Below, in pieces: positions 1 to 7,505 of a stretch of 12,199 nucleotides of DNA. The translations under genes and the position numbers were made by a program. The notes under the pieces are model-generated. The model was not told the origin of the DNA. It saw nothing but the letters and a program-made list of their open reading frames with translations, and searched no databases. The DNA is from Pseudomonadota bacterium (GTDB taxonomy: Bacteria > Pseudomonadota > Gammaproteobacteria > Pseudomonadales > Halieaceae). Numbering within the stretch: the stretch's first letter is position 1; each line of letters starts with the position of its first letter. Location: NCBI GenBank assembly GCA_030591305.1, contig JAUVBI010000075.1, positions 1 to 12,199 of the forward strand, given 5' to 3'.

Positions 1-234
1 AATGGGGTCTTGCAGCTTCTGCCGGAACAAAACAGCAGTGCTATTGGCGTAAGAAACATTGCCAGGCTGATCGCCTCGTTCCCCCTGTACGACCTGGAGG
101 CCCTGTTCGCCGATAAAGCGGCGCTGGCCCAATACGGGTTGGGCCCACAGGAACTGCCACAAAAGCTGCAACTACTGGACGATGACGCCATGGCCAACTT
201 GTTCAATAGCTACGACCACATCTTAAGCTTCTGA
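1..234 (+). CDS. tusC: TusC/DsrF-like sulfur relay subunit, 3' part only
   Basis: The reading frame is open from the first base of the window and ends at TGA 232-234, so the N-terminal part of the gene lies outside. The visible part starts with a G-V-L-Q-L-L segment that matches the TusC 'DGVYQLL' region, and ends in a hydrophobic '-HILSF' tail like other DsrF/TusC proteins. In the family, TusC joins TusB and TusD in a hetero-oligomer that takes persulfide sulfur from TusA and passes it to TusE, for 2-thiolation of the wobble uridine in tRNAs for Lys, Glu and Gln. The next gene begins a few bases after the stop and is TusB-like, which supports the call. A TTG at position 10 could be read as a start, but it sits inside the conserved domain and is not the real one. 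Confidence 0.82.
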   Translation, partial: NGVLQLLPEQNSSAIGVRNIARLIASFPLYDLEALFADKAALAQYGLGPQELPQKLQLLDDDAMANLFNSYDHILSF

Positions 235-239
235 CCGTG

Positions 240-530
240 ATGTTACATACCTTAAATGCCTCACCCGCCAGCCCTGCCTTTGCCGACTGTATTCGCCTGT
301 TACGCAAAGGCGATGCCCTGCTGTTACTGGGCGATGGCGTCTATGCTGCAATTAAGGACACCAGGGCCTGCACCGAGCTTAACAATACAGAAGCCGAGCT
401 TTACCTGCTGGAACCCGATGCCACTGCCGCTGGACTACTGAAGCGCATCGACGACACCTTGAGTCTTGTGGATTACGAGGGCTTTGTGGCTCTAAGCGAA
501 CGCTTCTCCAAACAACAAGCCTGGTACTAG
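240..530 (+). CDS. tusB: TusB/DsrH-like sulfur relay subunit
   Basis: This is a protein of about 96 residues beginning M-L-H-T-L-N, the typical start of TusB, followed by a '-GDALLLLGDGVYAA-' segment (DsrH core) and ending in '-AWY', close to the usual '-AW(A/Y)' end of the family. TusB is the small subunit of the TusBCD sulfurtransferase in the cytoplasm. A GTG lies directly before the ATG in the same frame (237-239); I chose the ATG at 240 because family members begin M-L-H-T-L. The gene follows tusC with only a few bases between them and precedes the tusE-type gene by 9 bases, so the three are very likely one translationally coupled operon. Confidence 0.88.
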   Translation: MLHTLNASPASPAFADCIRLLRKGDALLLLGDGVYAAIKDTRACTELNNTEAELYLLEPDATAAGLLKRIDDTLSLVDYEGFVALSERFSKQQAWY

Positions 531-539
531 GGGCACTCT

Positions 540-857
540 GTGCTAGCCAATACTGCCTTTGATAAACTGGGGTTTTTGAGAAACCTGGGCGACTGGACAC
601 CCGCCGTGGCCGAGCAAATTGCAGCCAGCCAGGGCATCGAGCTGTGCGAGCCGCACTGGGAATTAATCACCCTGATTCGCCAGTACTATAAAGAGTTTGA
701 TTCATCTCCCGCCATGCGTCCCCTGGTAAAATATACCCGCTTGAACCTGGGACCAGATAAGGGAAAAAGCATCTATCTACTGTCACTGTTCCCTGGCTCG
801 CCGGCAAAAATTTGCAGTAAAATTGCCGGCCTCCCAAAACCTGACAACTGCCTTTAA
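540..857 (+). CDS. tusE: TusE/DsrC-family sulfur acceptor protein
   Basis: This 105-residue protein has the DsrC/TusE signature: a '-EPHWELI-' helix near residue 37, '-SSPAMRPLVKY-' near 55-65, and a C-terminal arm '-KIAGLPKPDNCL' in which the penultimate residue is the conserved sulfur-carrying cysteine (C104). In tRNA thiolation TusE takes sulfur from TusBCD and hands it to MnmA. Sulfate-respiring DsrC proteins have a second cysteine 11 residues before the last one. Here that position is Ser93 and a cysteine is next to it (C92, 12 residues before C104), so this is more like TusE, but see findings. The start codon is GTG, preceded by an AGGGG ribosome site at a good distance. It follows tusC and tusB in the same orientation. 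Confidence 0.88.
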   Translation: MLANTAFDKLGFLRNLGDWTPAVAEQIAASQGIELCEPHWELITLIRQYYKEFDSSPAMRPLVKYTRLNLGPDKGKSIYLLSLFPGSPAKICSKIAGLPKPDNCL

Positions 858-875
858 TACAGCGAGACTCAAGTA

Positions 876-1973
876 ATGCCCTTAAGTGCTGTCGACCCCG
901 CAAATTACACCCGTTTGCTCAAACAAAAGGCCCAGCGCGTACATGCTTTACTGGCTCCTTTCGCACCGCCTGCGCCGGAAGTCGTCGCCTCCGCAGTCAC
1001 AGGCTATCGTATGCGCGCCGAGTTTCGTGTGTGGCACGATGATGACAAGCTTGATTATGTGATGTATCGAAAAGGTGAGCCAAAAACACCAGTTGCGATT
1101 ACACACTTCCCCATAGCCTGCGAGCGTATTCAAACTTTAATGCCCCGGTTGATGGCAGTATTGAAAAACACCCCGCTGCTCAGGCGGAAATTATTTCAGG
1201 TAGAATTTCTGAGCACACTGGCCGGCGATACGTTAATTACACTGATTTATCACCGCAAACTTGACGATAGCTGGCAGGCAGAAGCCACACAGTTGGCGCT
1301 GCAACTGAGTGTACAAATTATCGGGCGCAGCCGAAAACAGAAGCTTGTACTGGAGCGCGATTATGTCGATGAACTACTGCCCATAAACGGCAGGCAATAT
1401 CACTACAGGCAGTATGAGCAGGCGTTCACCCAGCCCAACGCCAAGGTGAACATTCGCATGATTGAATGGGCCTGCGAGTGTGCCAGCAGTCTGGATGGTG
1501 ACCTGTTGGAACTCTACTGCGGCAACGGCAACTTCACCCTGCCCCTGGCGGGGTATTTTGACCAGGTGATCGCTACAGAGCTGGCCAAAACGTCAATCCG
1601 CGCGGCGAGAGAAAACCTGCAAGCCAATAACATTCACAATATCCAGATGATCCGCCTTTCGGCCGAGGAAGTAACCCAGGCCATTCGAGGCGACCGCACA
1701 TTCCGGCGTCTGGCGGAGTTACCTCGGGAGCTGGCTGATTATGATTTGCGGACAGTTTTTGTCGACCCACCCCGGGCCGGGCTGGATACCCATACCGAGC
1801 ATATGGTGAGCCAGTTTGACTCCATCATCTATGTATCGTGCAACGCGGAAACTCTGGCTAATAATCTCCAGCAATTGAGCCGTAGCCATAGCATTGAACG
1901 GTTCACACTGTTTGACCAGTTTCCCTACACCGATCACATGGAGTGTGGTGTGTTTCTGAAAAAGAAACGCTAG
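876..1973 (+). CDS. trmA: tRNA (uracil-5-)-methyltransferase TrmA
   Basis: TrmA uses S-adenosylmethionine to methylate U54 in the T loop of tRNAs, giving ribothymidine. The 365-residue product is the usual length for the family (E. coli about 366). The SAM-binding motif I '-LELYCGNGNFTLPLA-' is at about 211-225. The '-VDPPRAGLD-' motif follows, then '-YVSCN-' with the catalytic nucleophile C322, and '-DHMECGVF-' near the C terminus with the expected general base E356. The N-terminal TRAM domain of RlmD/RumA relatives is absent, which fits TrmA. The ATG lies 18 bases after the tusE-type stop codon, so the gene may be cotranscribed with the sulfur relay genes; its ribosome site is weak. It ends in a tail-to-tail overlap with the minus-strand neighbour. 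Confidence 0.96.
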   Translation: MPLSAVDPANYTRLLKQKAQRVHALLAPFAPPAPEVVASAVTGYRMRAEFRVWHDDDKLDYVMYRKGEPKTPVAITHFPIACERIQTLMPRLMAVLKNTPLLRRKLFQVEFLSTLAGDTLITLIYHRKLDDSWQAEATQLALQLSVQIIGRSRKQKLVLERDYVDELLPINGRQYHYRQYEQAFTQPNAKVNIRMIEWACECASSLDGDLLELYCGNGNFTLPLAGYFDQVIATELAKTSIRAARENLQANNIHNIQMIRLSAEEVTQAIRGDRTFRRLAELPRELADYDLRTVFVDPPRAGLDTHTEHMVSQFDSIIYVSCNAETLANNLQQLSRSHSIERFTLFDQFPYTDHMECGVFLKKKR

Positions 1974-2866
1974 CAACGAATACCAAAACCCAGTAGGCCA
2001 CGCCCCAACACCTCATCCAGGCGCTCTACATCTCCGGCGTTTATCTCTATATGGCGCAAATTATACTGCTTGTACAGTTCGCGCTTTAACAGGAGGGAAG
2101 ACAGTTGACTGGCTGGCACCTCCACTTCCCAGCAGTCAATATAGACATTGCCCATGGGCAGGTAAAAATCGGCTGACACCGGCTCCTCCACCGGCAGCGC
2201 GCGCTGGAAAGCATGGCTCAATTGCGCCAGATATAACCAGTCGCAAACTCGCATTTGCAGGGCCGTATGCAGAATGTGGCCATCGATGCCAACACAACGG
2301 GGGGATTGTTGTTCCGTATTACCAAAGAGGTCGGGCTCACCCGGCAATGCAACCGGTTGCCGGTGTATTTGGTCGGACTGTTTGCTCAACTCCCGGTGGA
2401 TAACCGGGTGGTCGATAATTTCGTGTGGCCAGGTGACGTAGAAGGCACCGCTGCTTTCGCTCTCCTCTTGTTGCCCGCCCAGGGTGCGCCCGAATGCCGT
2501 AAGCTCCCAGCCCAAAATACTGTGCTGCTGCAAACCCAGCTCGGCGAATGCGCGGTTTATTTGTCGCGGGTGTAGTGTGGGGTAGTATCGACGCATGGCC
2601 GCTGCGGTAATACGCTGGTTTGACTCGATGGCGGCGAGTAACTGATGGCTTTCAACTCGGGGAGGCCAAACGATATAACGACCAAAGCGCTTACTGTCGC
2701 GATAGGCGCCCCCTTCGAATTCCCCCTTGGGGGTTAGCGCCCAGACACTTTCATAGCGCTCTATCCAGCCGTAGTCTTTTAGTGTGGCAAACAACTGCTG
2801 CACCGGGATATTCAGTTTCTTGGCCAGTGCTGTGGTAGAGATGGGTGAACTGTCTTCGACTGCCAT
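1970..2866 (-). CDS. Predicted DNA-binding nuclease: duplicated winged-helix-like module plus PD-(D/E)XK-like C terminus
   Basis: I do not know a named function for this 298-residue protein. Residues about 8-68 look like a helix-turn-helix (S-T-T-A-L-A-K-K-L) followed by W42-A-L-T-P-K-G and Y64-I-V-W-P. The same layout recurs at about 87-147 (W120-E-L-T-A-F-G, then F142-Y-V-T-W-P), so the N-terminal half seems to be an internal duplication of a KilA-C-like winged-helix module. The C-terminal third has D233-F-Y-L-P, V241-Y-I-D-C-W and a helix with K261-R-E-L-Y265. This matches the D..(E/D)..K layout of small restriction-endonuclease-fold domains whose consensus reads roughly 'DFYLP..vYIEyWG'. 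The ATG start has a strong AGGAG site 7 bases upstream. It lies 33 bases after the dUTPase gene, in the same probable operon, and may act in DNA repair or defence, but this is inference. Confidence 0.8.
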   Translation of the reverse strand: MAVEDSSPISTTALAKKLNIPVQQLFATLKDYGWIERYESVWALTPKGEFEGGAYRDSKRFGRYIVWPPRVESHQLLAAIESNQRITAAAMRRYYPTLHPRQINRAFAELGLQQHSILGWELTAFGRTLGGQQEESESSGAFYVTWPHEIIDHPVIHRELSKQSDQIHRQPVALPGEPDLFGNTEQQSPRCVGIDGHILHTALQMRVCDWLYLAQLSHAFQRALPVEEPVSADFYLPMGNVYIDCWEVEVPASQLSSLLLKRELYKQYNLRHIEINAGDVERLDEVLGRGLLGFGIRC

Positions 2867-2899
2867 TGCTATCTCCTGCTCTTGCCGCGTTATTAACTG

Positions 2900-3553
2900 C
2901 TAACGGGCAAACGCCTTGTAACGACTCTCCAGGGCATCATAAACTTGCTCGGCGAAACTCTCCCCACTGTGGCCCAGTGATGCGATAACCTCGACCAGGT
3001 GTTCGTTGTCCTCTCGACCAGACCAGTTCTTGATATAGCTGCCGTCTTTATAGCCGTTGTCCTGCCTGAAAAAATTCAATACGTTTTTGCCAACGTAAGC
3101 TGTGTACAGCCCATCAAAATTCAATTCGGAGGCGATCATCAGGTCCCAAAATTTCGAGGGGGAAAAACCATGGGTTTGCAGAGCGTGCAGGGCCAGTGTC
3201 TCGGTTGCCTCCCGAACCCCTGTACCAGAGGGTTGATAAGCCTCTATTTCTGCCACTATCTCGGTGGCCATGGTGTCGATAGATTTGCCATCTACAAACA
3301 GTGCGGACAAACCAAAGTGCCAGATGTCGATAACTTCTAACTGAACCTGGGGCAGGTCCGGATTCTGTTTCTTCCACCATTTGTAACCGAAATGCTCTAT
3401 CAGTTCGCCGCATTCGATCCACAGGGCTCTATACCATTCAAAATTCTGGTTTGGCCAGTCTTCGTGGACCCGGGTATTCATGCGGTTCTGCATGGTCAGC
3501 ATATTGACTAATGCTTGCTTCAATCGAATGTCCTCAGTTGGGTGATGGTGCAA
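2900..3553 (-). CDS. Dimeric (all-alpha) dUTP diphosphatase
   Basis: This enzyme hydrolyses dUTP to dUMP and pyrophosphate, keeping uracil out of DNA and supplying dUMP for thymidylate synthesis. The product belongs to the all-alpha NTP pyrophosphohydrolase type, not the trimeric Dut type. It has the metal-binding pattern E47-C-G-E50 followed by E73-V-I-D76, the '-GYKWWKK-' segment between them, and the later family motif '-FRQDNGYKDGSYIKNW-'. The upstream-most start is TTG at 3553, with no clear ribosome site. A second TTG at 3523 (residue 11) has GAGGA 7 bases upstream, and an ATG lies at 3502 (residue 18), so the true protein may be slightly shorter; all key residues are kept in each case. 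It lies between the RCK channel gene (57 bases upstream) and the predicted nuclease gene, on the same strand. Confidence 0.93.
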   Translation of the reverse strand: MHHHPTEDIRLKQALVNMLTMQNRMNTRVHEDWPNQNFEWYRALWIECGELIEHFGYKWWKKQNPDLPQVQLEVIDIWHFGLSALFVDGKSIDTMATEIVAEIEAYQPSGTGVREATETLALHALQTHGFSPSKFWDLMIASELNFDGLYTAYVGKNVLNFFRQDNGYKDGSYIKNWSGREDNEHLVEVIASLGHSGESFAEQVYDALESRYKAFAR

Positions 3554-3610
3554 TGCGTGCGCTGCAGCATATCAGTGGCGGCTACGAAAAAACAAGTGTG
3601 TTAGCCCCCA

Positions 3611-4855
3611 CTAGAAAAACTCAATCCAGGCCCTGGGAATATTTTCTTCTATTAATTGGGCGATGCTAATGCTGATTATATCGTGATCCTTACCTACCTC
3701 GGAGGCAAACTTTGACTCCTTGCCGCTGCGGGCAATTACCATGGCGCCGGGATACTTCCGCCTGATCCACAGCGCGGTGCGCAAATTTTCCTCTTCATGG
3801 CCGGTACCCAGGACAAACACTGTATTGTCGCCATCAATTTTCCCATCCTCACTCAGCCTGTCCCAGACTTCCGGGTGGGAAATATCTCCCTCGTAGATAA
3901 AGCGCTCATATTTACCGGAAAATTCCATCTGTTCATCTGCTACCAACACCCTGCGGTGGGCATCGGCGTCTATGATGATGACCGTATCCAACTCATCGAT
4001 GGCACAACGCTGTAACTCCTCCAGAATGGTCTGACCAAAGCGGCCAAAGCCTGCGAGAATAACCACATCCTTGTCCCTCGTTTCCCGAAAGCGATGTAAC
4101 ATGTGACTGCGAACCAGGCCCGTTGCCGCCAGGTGGTAGGTGTTAAACGTCAGGCAGCTCTCACTGACCCGGGTATCCTCCATCGCTCGCATAAAGCGAA
4201 GATTGCCACAGTGAATGACTATTCGCGGACCTATTTCCGGCACGAGCTGAATTAATACGCTGGCCGCTTCGTAGCTTCGCATACTGTTATTGTCCAGCAA
4301 TAGAATTTTTCGTGCGCGATCGACTCGCAACTGGCACAGAAAAAATTTATGGGTAATATCACCGACCACTAGCTGGGCGCCAAAGTTTTGCCTGATTTCA
4401 TCTTCGCGAATGGCGTCATGCTCAGAACAGACCACCACCACGGGAATTTTAGGGTTGTAGCGGCGTAGCACACGCAAGTAGGACAGCACCAGCTCCCCGC
4501 TTCCCACCACAATGATGTGACCTTTCAAGCGCCGCAGATACCAGCTCTGTGGGGCCAGGGCTCGCAATAGCGCACTGATAAGCGTTGAAGCTGTGAGGAT
4601 GGGCGAACCAAAGTAGGACAACCATAAAAGACTACGACCCAGAACGTTGCCACCAACGGGGGTGCCCAGGTCGGTGCCGCCCAGTACGAACAGACTCAGG
4701 CTGAAATACGCTTTTACCAGAATACTTGATTCGGTCACGTAGGGCATTTCGGTGACCGAAACTCCCATTTCAAACGCCAGCATGGCACTCATAAAGAGGA
4801 ACGCGGCAGCCACTGCCAGCCAAGGAAATTCATTATCGGAGAAGCTGTTTTTCAT
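3611..4855 (-). CDS. Channel-like membrane protein with two RCK (TrkA-N) domains
   Basis: The 414-residue product starts with a hydrophobic segment (about 12-32), then a re-entrant-like stretch (about 48-70), then a second hydrophobic segment (about 74-98), as in two-TM ion channels. Two Rossmann-type RCK domains follow: one starting at H113-I-I-V-V-G-S-G-E and one at D263-V-V-I-L-A-G-F-G-R-F-G, each with a glycine-rich nucleotide loop. In known channels and transporters such domains bind NAD(H), ATP or cyclic dinucleotides and gate ion flow. The canonical K+ filter TxGYG is missing; the pore region reads about F56-V-L-G-G-T-D-L-G64, so the ion specificity is uncertain. The gene is divergent from plsB with a 64-base spacer, and I see no strong ribosome site. 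An alternative reading is a nucleotide-sensing membrane protein that is not a K+ channel. Confidence 0.85.
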   Translation of the reverse strand: MKNSFSDNEFPWLAVAAAFLFMSAMLAFEMGVSVTEMPYVTESSILVKAYFSLSLFVLGGTDLGTPVGGNVLGRSLLWLSYFGSPILTASTLISALLRALAPQSWYLRRLKGHIIVVGSGELVLSYLRVLRRYNPKIPVVVVCSEHDAIREDEIRQNFGAQLVVGDITHKFFLCQLRVDRARKILLLDNNSMRSYEAASVLIQLVPEIGPRIVIHCGNLRFMRAMEDTRVSESCLTFNTYHLAATGLVRSHMLHRFRETRDKDVVILAGFGRFGQTILEELQRCAIDELDTVIIIDADAHRRVLVADEQMEFSGKYERFIYEGDISHPEVWDRLSEDGKIDGDNTVFVLGTGHEEENLRTALWIRRKYPGAMVIARSGKESKFASEVGKDHDIISISIAQLIEENIPRAWIEFF

Positions 4856-4919
4856 GGCGCTAATAGTACCAGTCTTCGGCCGATAAAACTGTGGTGATTA
4901 AGCGTGGACATTCGAAAGG

Positions 4920-7448
4920 ATGGCTTCTATTCTTGACTCAAGAATACTTTCTGAAAATTTCGTGGGCACAACAATGAGCTCCAGCCGCAAACAGCTCAAA
5001 TTTTTCCAGTTTCTGCGCCTCAAGTGGTACCTGTCACTGCGTGCCATCCTCCATATCTGGGTGCGCAGCAAGGTATTTCCGGAACCACTGGCCAACCTCG
5101 ATATCAATCCCGATATACCGGTCTGCTACATCATGGACACCTATGTCCTGTCGTCCCTGCTGATCCTGGATAAAGCCTGTGAACGCAGCGGCCTGGAGCG
5201 CCCCTTATACCCCATAAAGGGAGCCGAACACCTGGGCGGCAGAACCTGGGCGGCACTGCGCCGACTCAAGGGGCTGTTTATCCGCAGGCACACCAGCCGC
5301 CGCAGTTCCGAGATGATACAAAACCTGGCAAAATATGCCCTGCAGCATCCTGAGTTTGAGATGCAGCTCATTCCGGTTTCAATACTGATTGGCCGCGCGC
5401 CAGACAAGGAAAACTCACTGGTCAAAGTTCTTTTTTCAGAAGGCTGGGACCTGGGTGGCCGTCTGGGGCGCCTCTTTCGTACTTTTGTCAATGGTCGGAG
5501 CACCTGCGTATATATAGGAACACCGCTGTCCCTGCGCGAGTTGGTGGATGAAAAATCGGACGACAGTATTGCCGTACGCAAGATATATCGTCTGGCGCGC
5601 ACTCAGTTTCGACACACACGAGAGGCTGCCATTGGGCCCGACCTGTCGCACCGGCGCACCCTCTTTAAACAGGTCATTAACAGCGAACGGGTGCAGGCCG
5701 TCATTGCCAGCAGAATAGAATCGGAAGACACCAGTTCAAAAAAGCTCCGCAGTGAAGCCGAACATGCTGTTAAAGAAATTGCCGCAAACTATTCCTATAG
5801 GGCCGTACGCTTTAGCGACATGGTTCTCACCTGGTTCTGGAATAAAATATTCAATGGTGTAAAACTTAATCATTTCGAGCGCTTTGAGGGCAACGCCGTT
5901 GGCAAAGAAATTATTTACGTCCCCTGCCATCGCAGCCATATCGACTATTTATTACTGTCCCATTTGTTGTATGTCAATGGTTATGTCCCCCCGCATATTG
6001 CCGCGGGATCAAACCTGAACCTTCCTGTACTCGGGCAATTTATACGCAGATGCGGGGCCTTTTTCATACGCAGGAGTTTTCGATCGGACCCTTTGTATAC
6101 TGCAGTGCTCGATGAGTACCTGGCAGTTATTCTCGCCCAGGGCGTGTCTGTTGAGTATTTCATAGAGGGGGGGCGGTCGAGAACCGGGCGCCTGCTTCCA
6201 CCCAAGGGCGGTATGTTACAAATGACCGTGCGCAACTATATGCGCGCGCATAAAAAACCCATCATCTTTCAGCCAGTCTACATAGGCTATGAGCAGTTGG
6301 TAGAGGGCAGCTCCTATATTTCCGAGCTAGGAGGCAAGGAGAAAAAGTCAGAATCTCTTGGCGATTTATTCAGTGTATTTGGCATACTTCGCCGCAACTA
6401 TGGCAAGGTTCACGTCAATTTTGGTGAACCCATCAACCTGGACTCGCTGTTACTCAGTTACGACAGGGAATGGCAAAGTCAAAATACAGAAGAAAGACCA
6501 GCCTGGCTGCCAGAACTGGTGAACAATCTAGCCACCTCTATTATGACCAATATAAATGGTGCCGCAGATGTGAACCCTGTCAACCTTCTTGCACTGTGCT
6601 TGCTGGCCACTGCCAAACACGCTCTTCCCAGAGAAGAACTCGAATACCAGCTGGAACTCTGCCTGAAACTTCTTAAAAGCTCCCCTGCCAGCGCCAGCAT
6701 CACCATAACTGCGATGAATGCTGGAGAGATTATCCAGTACGGCCAGGAACTGGGCATCATTGTAGTACGGCAACACGCTCTGGGCGATATACTTTCTGTA
6801 CCAGAAAAATCAGCCGTTCAGCTTACTTATTTTCGCAATAATATTTCCCATTTATTTGCCCTGCCCTCTATTATTGCAAGTTGTTTTCTTGTCCGCAGTG
6901 AACTATCCCGTGCGAGGGTCTTTCAGCTCTTTAAAATAATTTATCCCTACCTGCGCAAAGAACTGTTCCTACCTTGGAGTGATGAAGATGCAAAGGAGAT
7001 GCTGGGTGCCCACATAGAGGTTCTCAAATCACTGAAGTTGATCACCGGGGAGAGGATGCTAAAACGAACAGAGGGAGGTAGCCAGGCGGCCGCCAGCCTC
7101 GGCTTGCTGGGGAGGGGCCTATTACAAACCTTCGAGCGTTACTTTATTACCCTATCGGTACTGGTCAATAAGGGGTCGGGGATACTGTCACCCAATGAAC
7201 TGGAAGAGCTGTGTATTCTCTATGCACAGCGCATCTCGCTGTTGCACGAATTTGATGCCCCTGAATTTTATGACAAAACCCTGTTTAATCAGTTTATAAA
7301 GAACTTGTCTAGCGAGGGTGTCCTGTCGGAAAATGAACATGGCAAATTGGTATTTGATAAGCGGCTCTTATCCATGTCAGCGGGTGCACGCCTGGTCATG
7401 AGCACGGAGCTTCGACACGGTATTATTCAAGTAGCATCTAAACTTTAG
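4920..7448 (+). CDS. plsB: Glycerol-3-phosphate 1-O-acyltransferase PlsB
   Basis: PlsB transfers an acyl chain to position 1 of glycerol 3-phosphate at the inner membrane, the first step of phospholipid synthesis. All four acyltransferase blocks are present: H337-R-S-H-I-D342 (catalytic HX4D), G379-A-F-F-I-R-R385, F414-I-E-G-G-R-S-R-T-G-R424, and a Q-P-V-Y-I-G-Y block near 450-460. The product is 842 residues, a little longer than the roughly 807 of E. coli. The extra length may be partly false: the ATG at 4920 has its AAAGG touching the start codon. The ATG at 4974 (residue 19) would give an N terminus '-SSSRKQLKFF-' leading into the conserved '-LHIWVRSK-' segment; neither start has an ideal ribosome site. 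The gene is divergent from the RCK channel gene. Confidence 0.96.
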   Translation: MASILDSRILSENFVGTTMSSSRKQLKFFQFLRLKWYLSLRAILHIWVRSKVFPEPLANLDINPDIPVCYIMDTYVLSSLLILDKACERSGLERPLYPIKGAEHLGGRTWAALRRLKGLFIRRHTSRRSSEMIQNLAKYALQHPEFEMQLIPVSILIGRAPDKENSLVKVLFSEGWDLGGRLGRLFRTFVNGRSTCVYIGTPLSLRELVDEKSDDSIAVRKIYRLARTQFRHTREAAIGPDLSHRRTLFKQVINSERVQAVIASRIESEDTSSKKLRSEAEHAVKEIAANYSYRAVRFSDMVLTWFWNKIFNGVKLNHFERFEGNAVGKEIIYVPCHRSHIDYLLLSHLLYVNGYVPPHIAAGSNLNLPVLGQFIRRCGAFFIRRSFRSDPLYTAVLDEYLAVILAQGVSVEYFIEGGRSRTGRLLPPKGGMLQMTVRNYMRAHKKPIIFQPVYIGYEQLVEGSSYISELGGKEKKSESLGDLFSVFGILRRNYGKVHVNFGEPINLDSLLLSYDREWQSQNTEERPAWLPELVNNLATSIMTNINGAADVNPVNLLALCLLATAKHALPREELEYQLELCLKLLKSSPASASITITAMNAGEIIQYGQELGIIVVRQHALGDILSVPEKSAVQLTYFRNNISHLFALPSIIASCFLVRSELSRARVFQLFKIIYPYLRKELFLPWSDEDAKEMLGAHIEVLKSLKLITGERMLKRTEGGSQAAASLGLLGRGLLQTFERYFITLSVLVNKGSGILSPNELEELCILYAQRISLLHEFDAPEFYDKTLFNQFIKNLSSEGVLSENEHGKLVFDKRLLSMSAGARLVMSTELRHGIIQVASKL

Positions 7449-7505
7449 AGAGAGAAGCAAGCATCGCGTCCACAACAAACCCTGTTACTCCGGAGTAGCT
7501 GTATC

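Noticed and set aside
5141..5602. A 153-codon minus-strand open frame inside plsB.
   Set aside because: It lies wholly opposite the well-conserved plsB coding region and is rich in arginine and serine, as expected for an antisense shadow.
6167..6173. A run of seven G in plsB, and another at 7752-7758 in the DDN-like gene, as possible phase-variable tracts.
   Set aside because: Each encodes the Gly-Gly of a conserved family motif (FIEGGRS; SQGGAP), so the runs are explained by the protein and are short for slippage switching.
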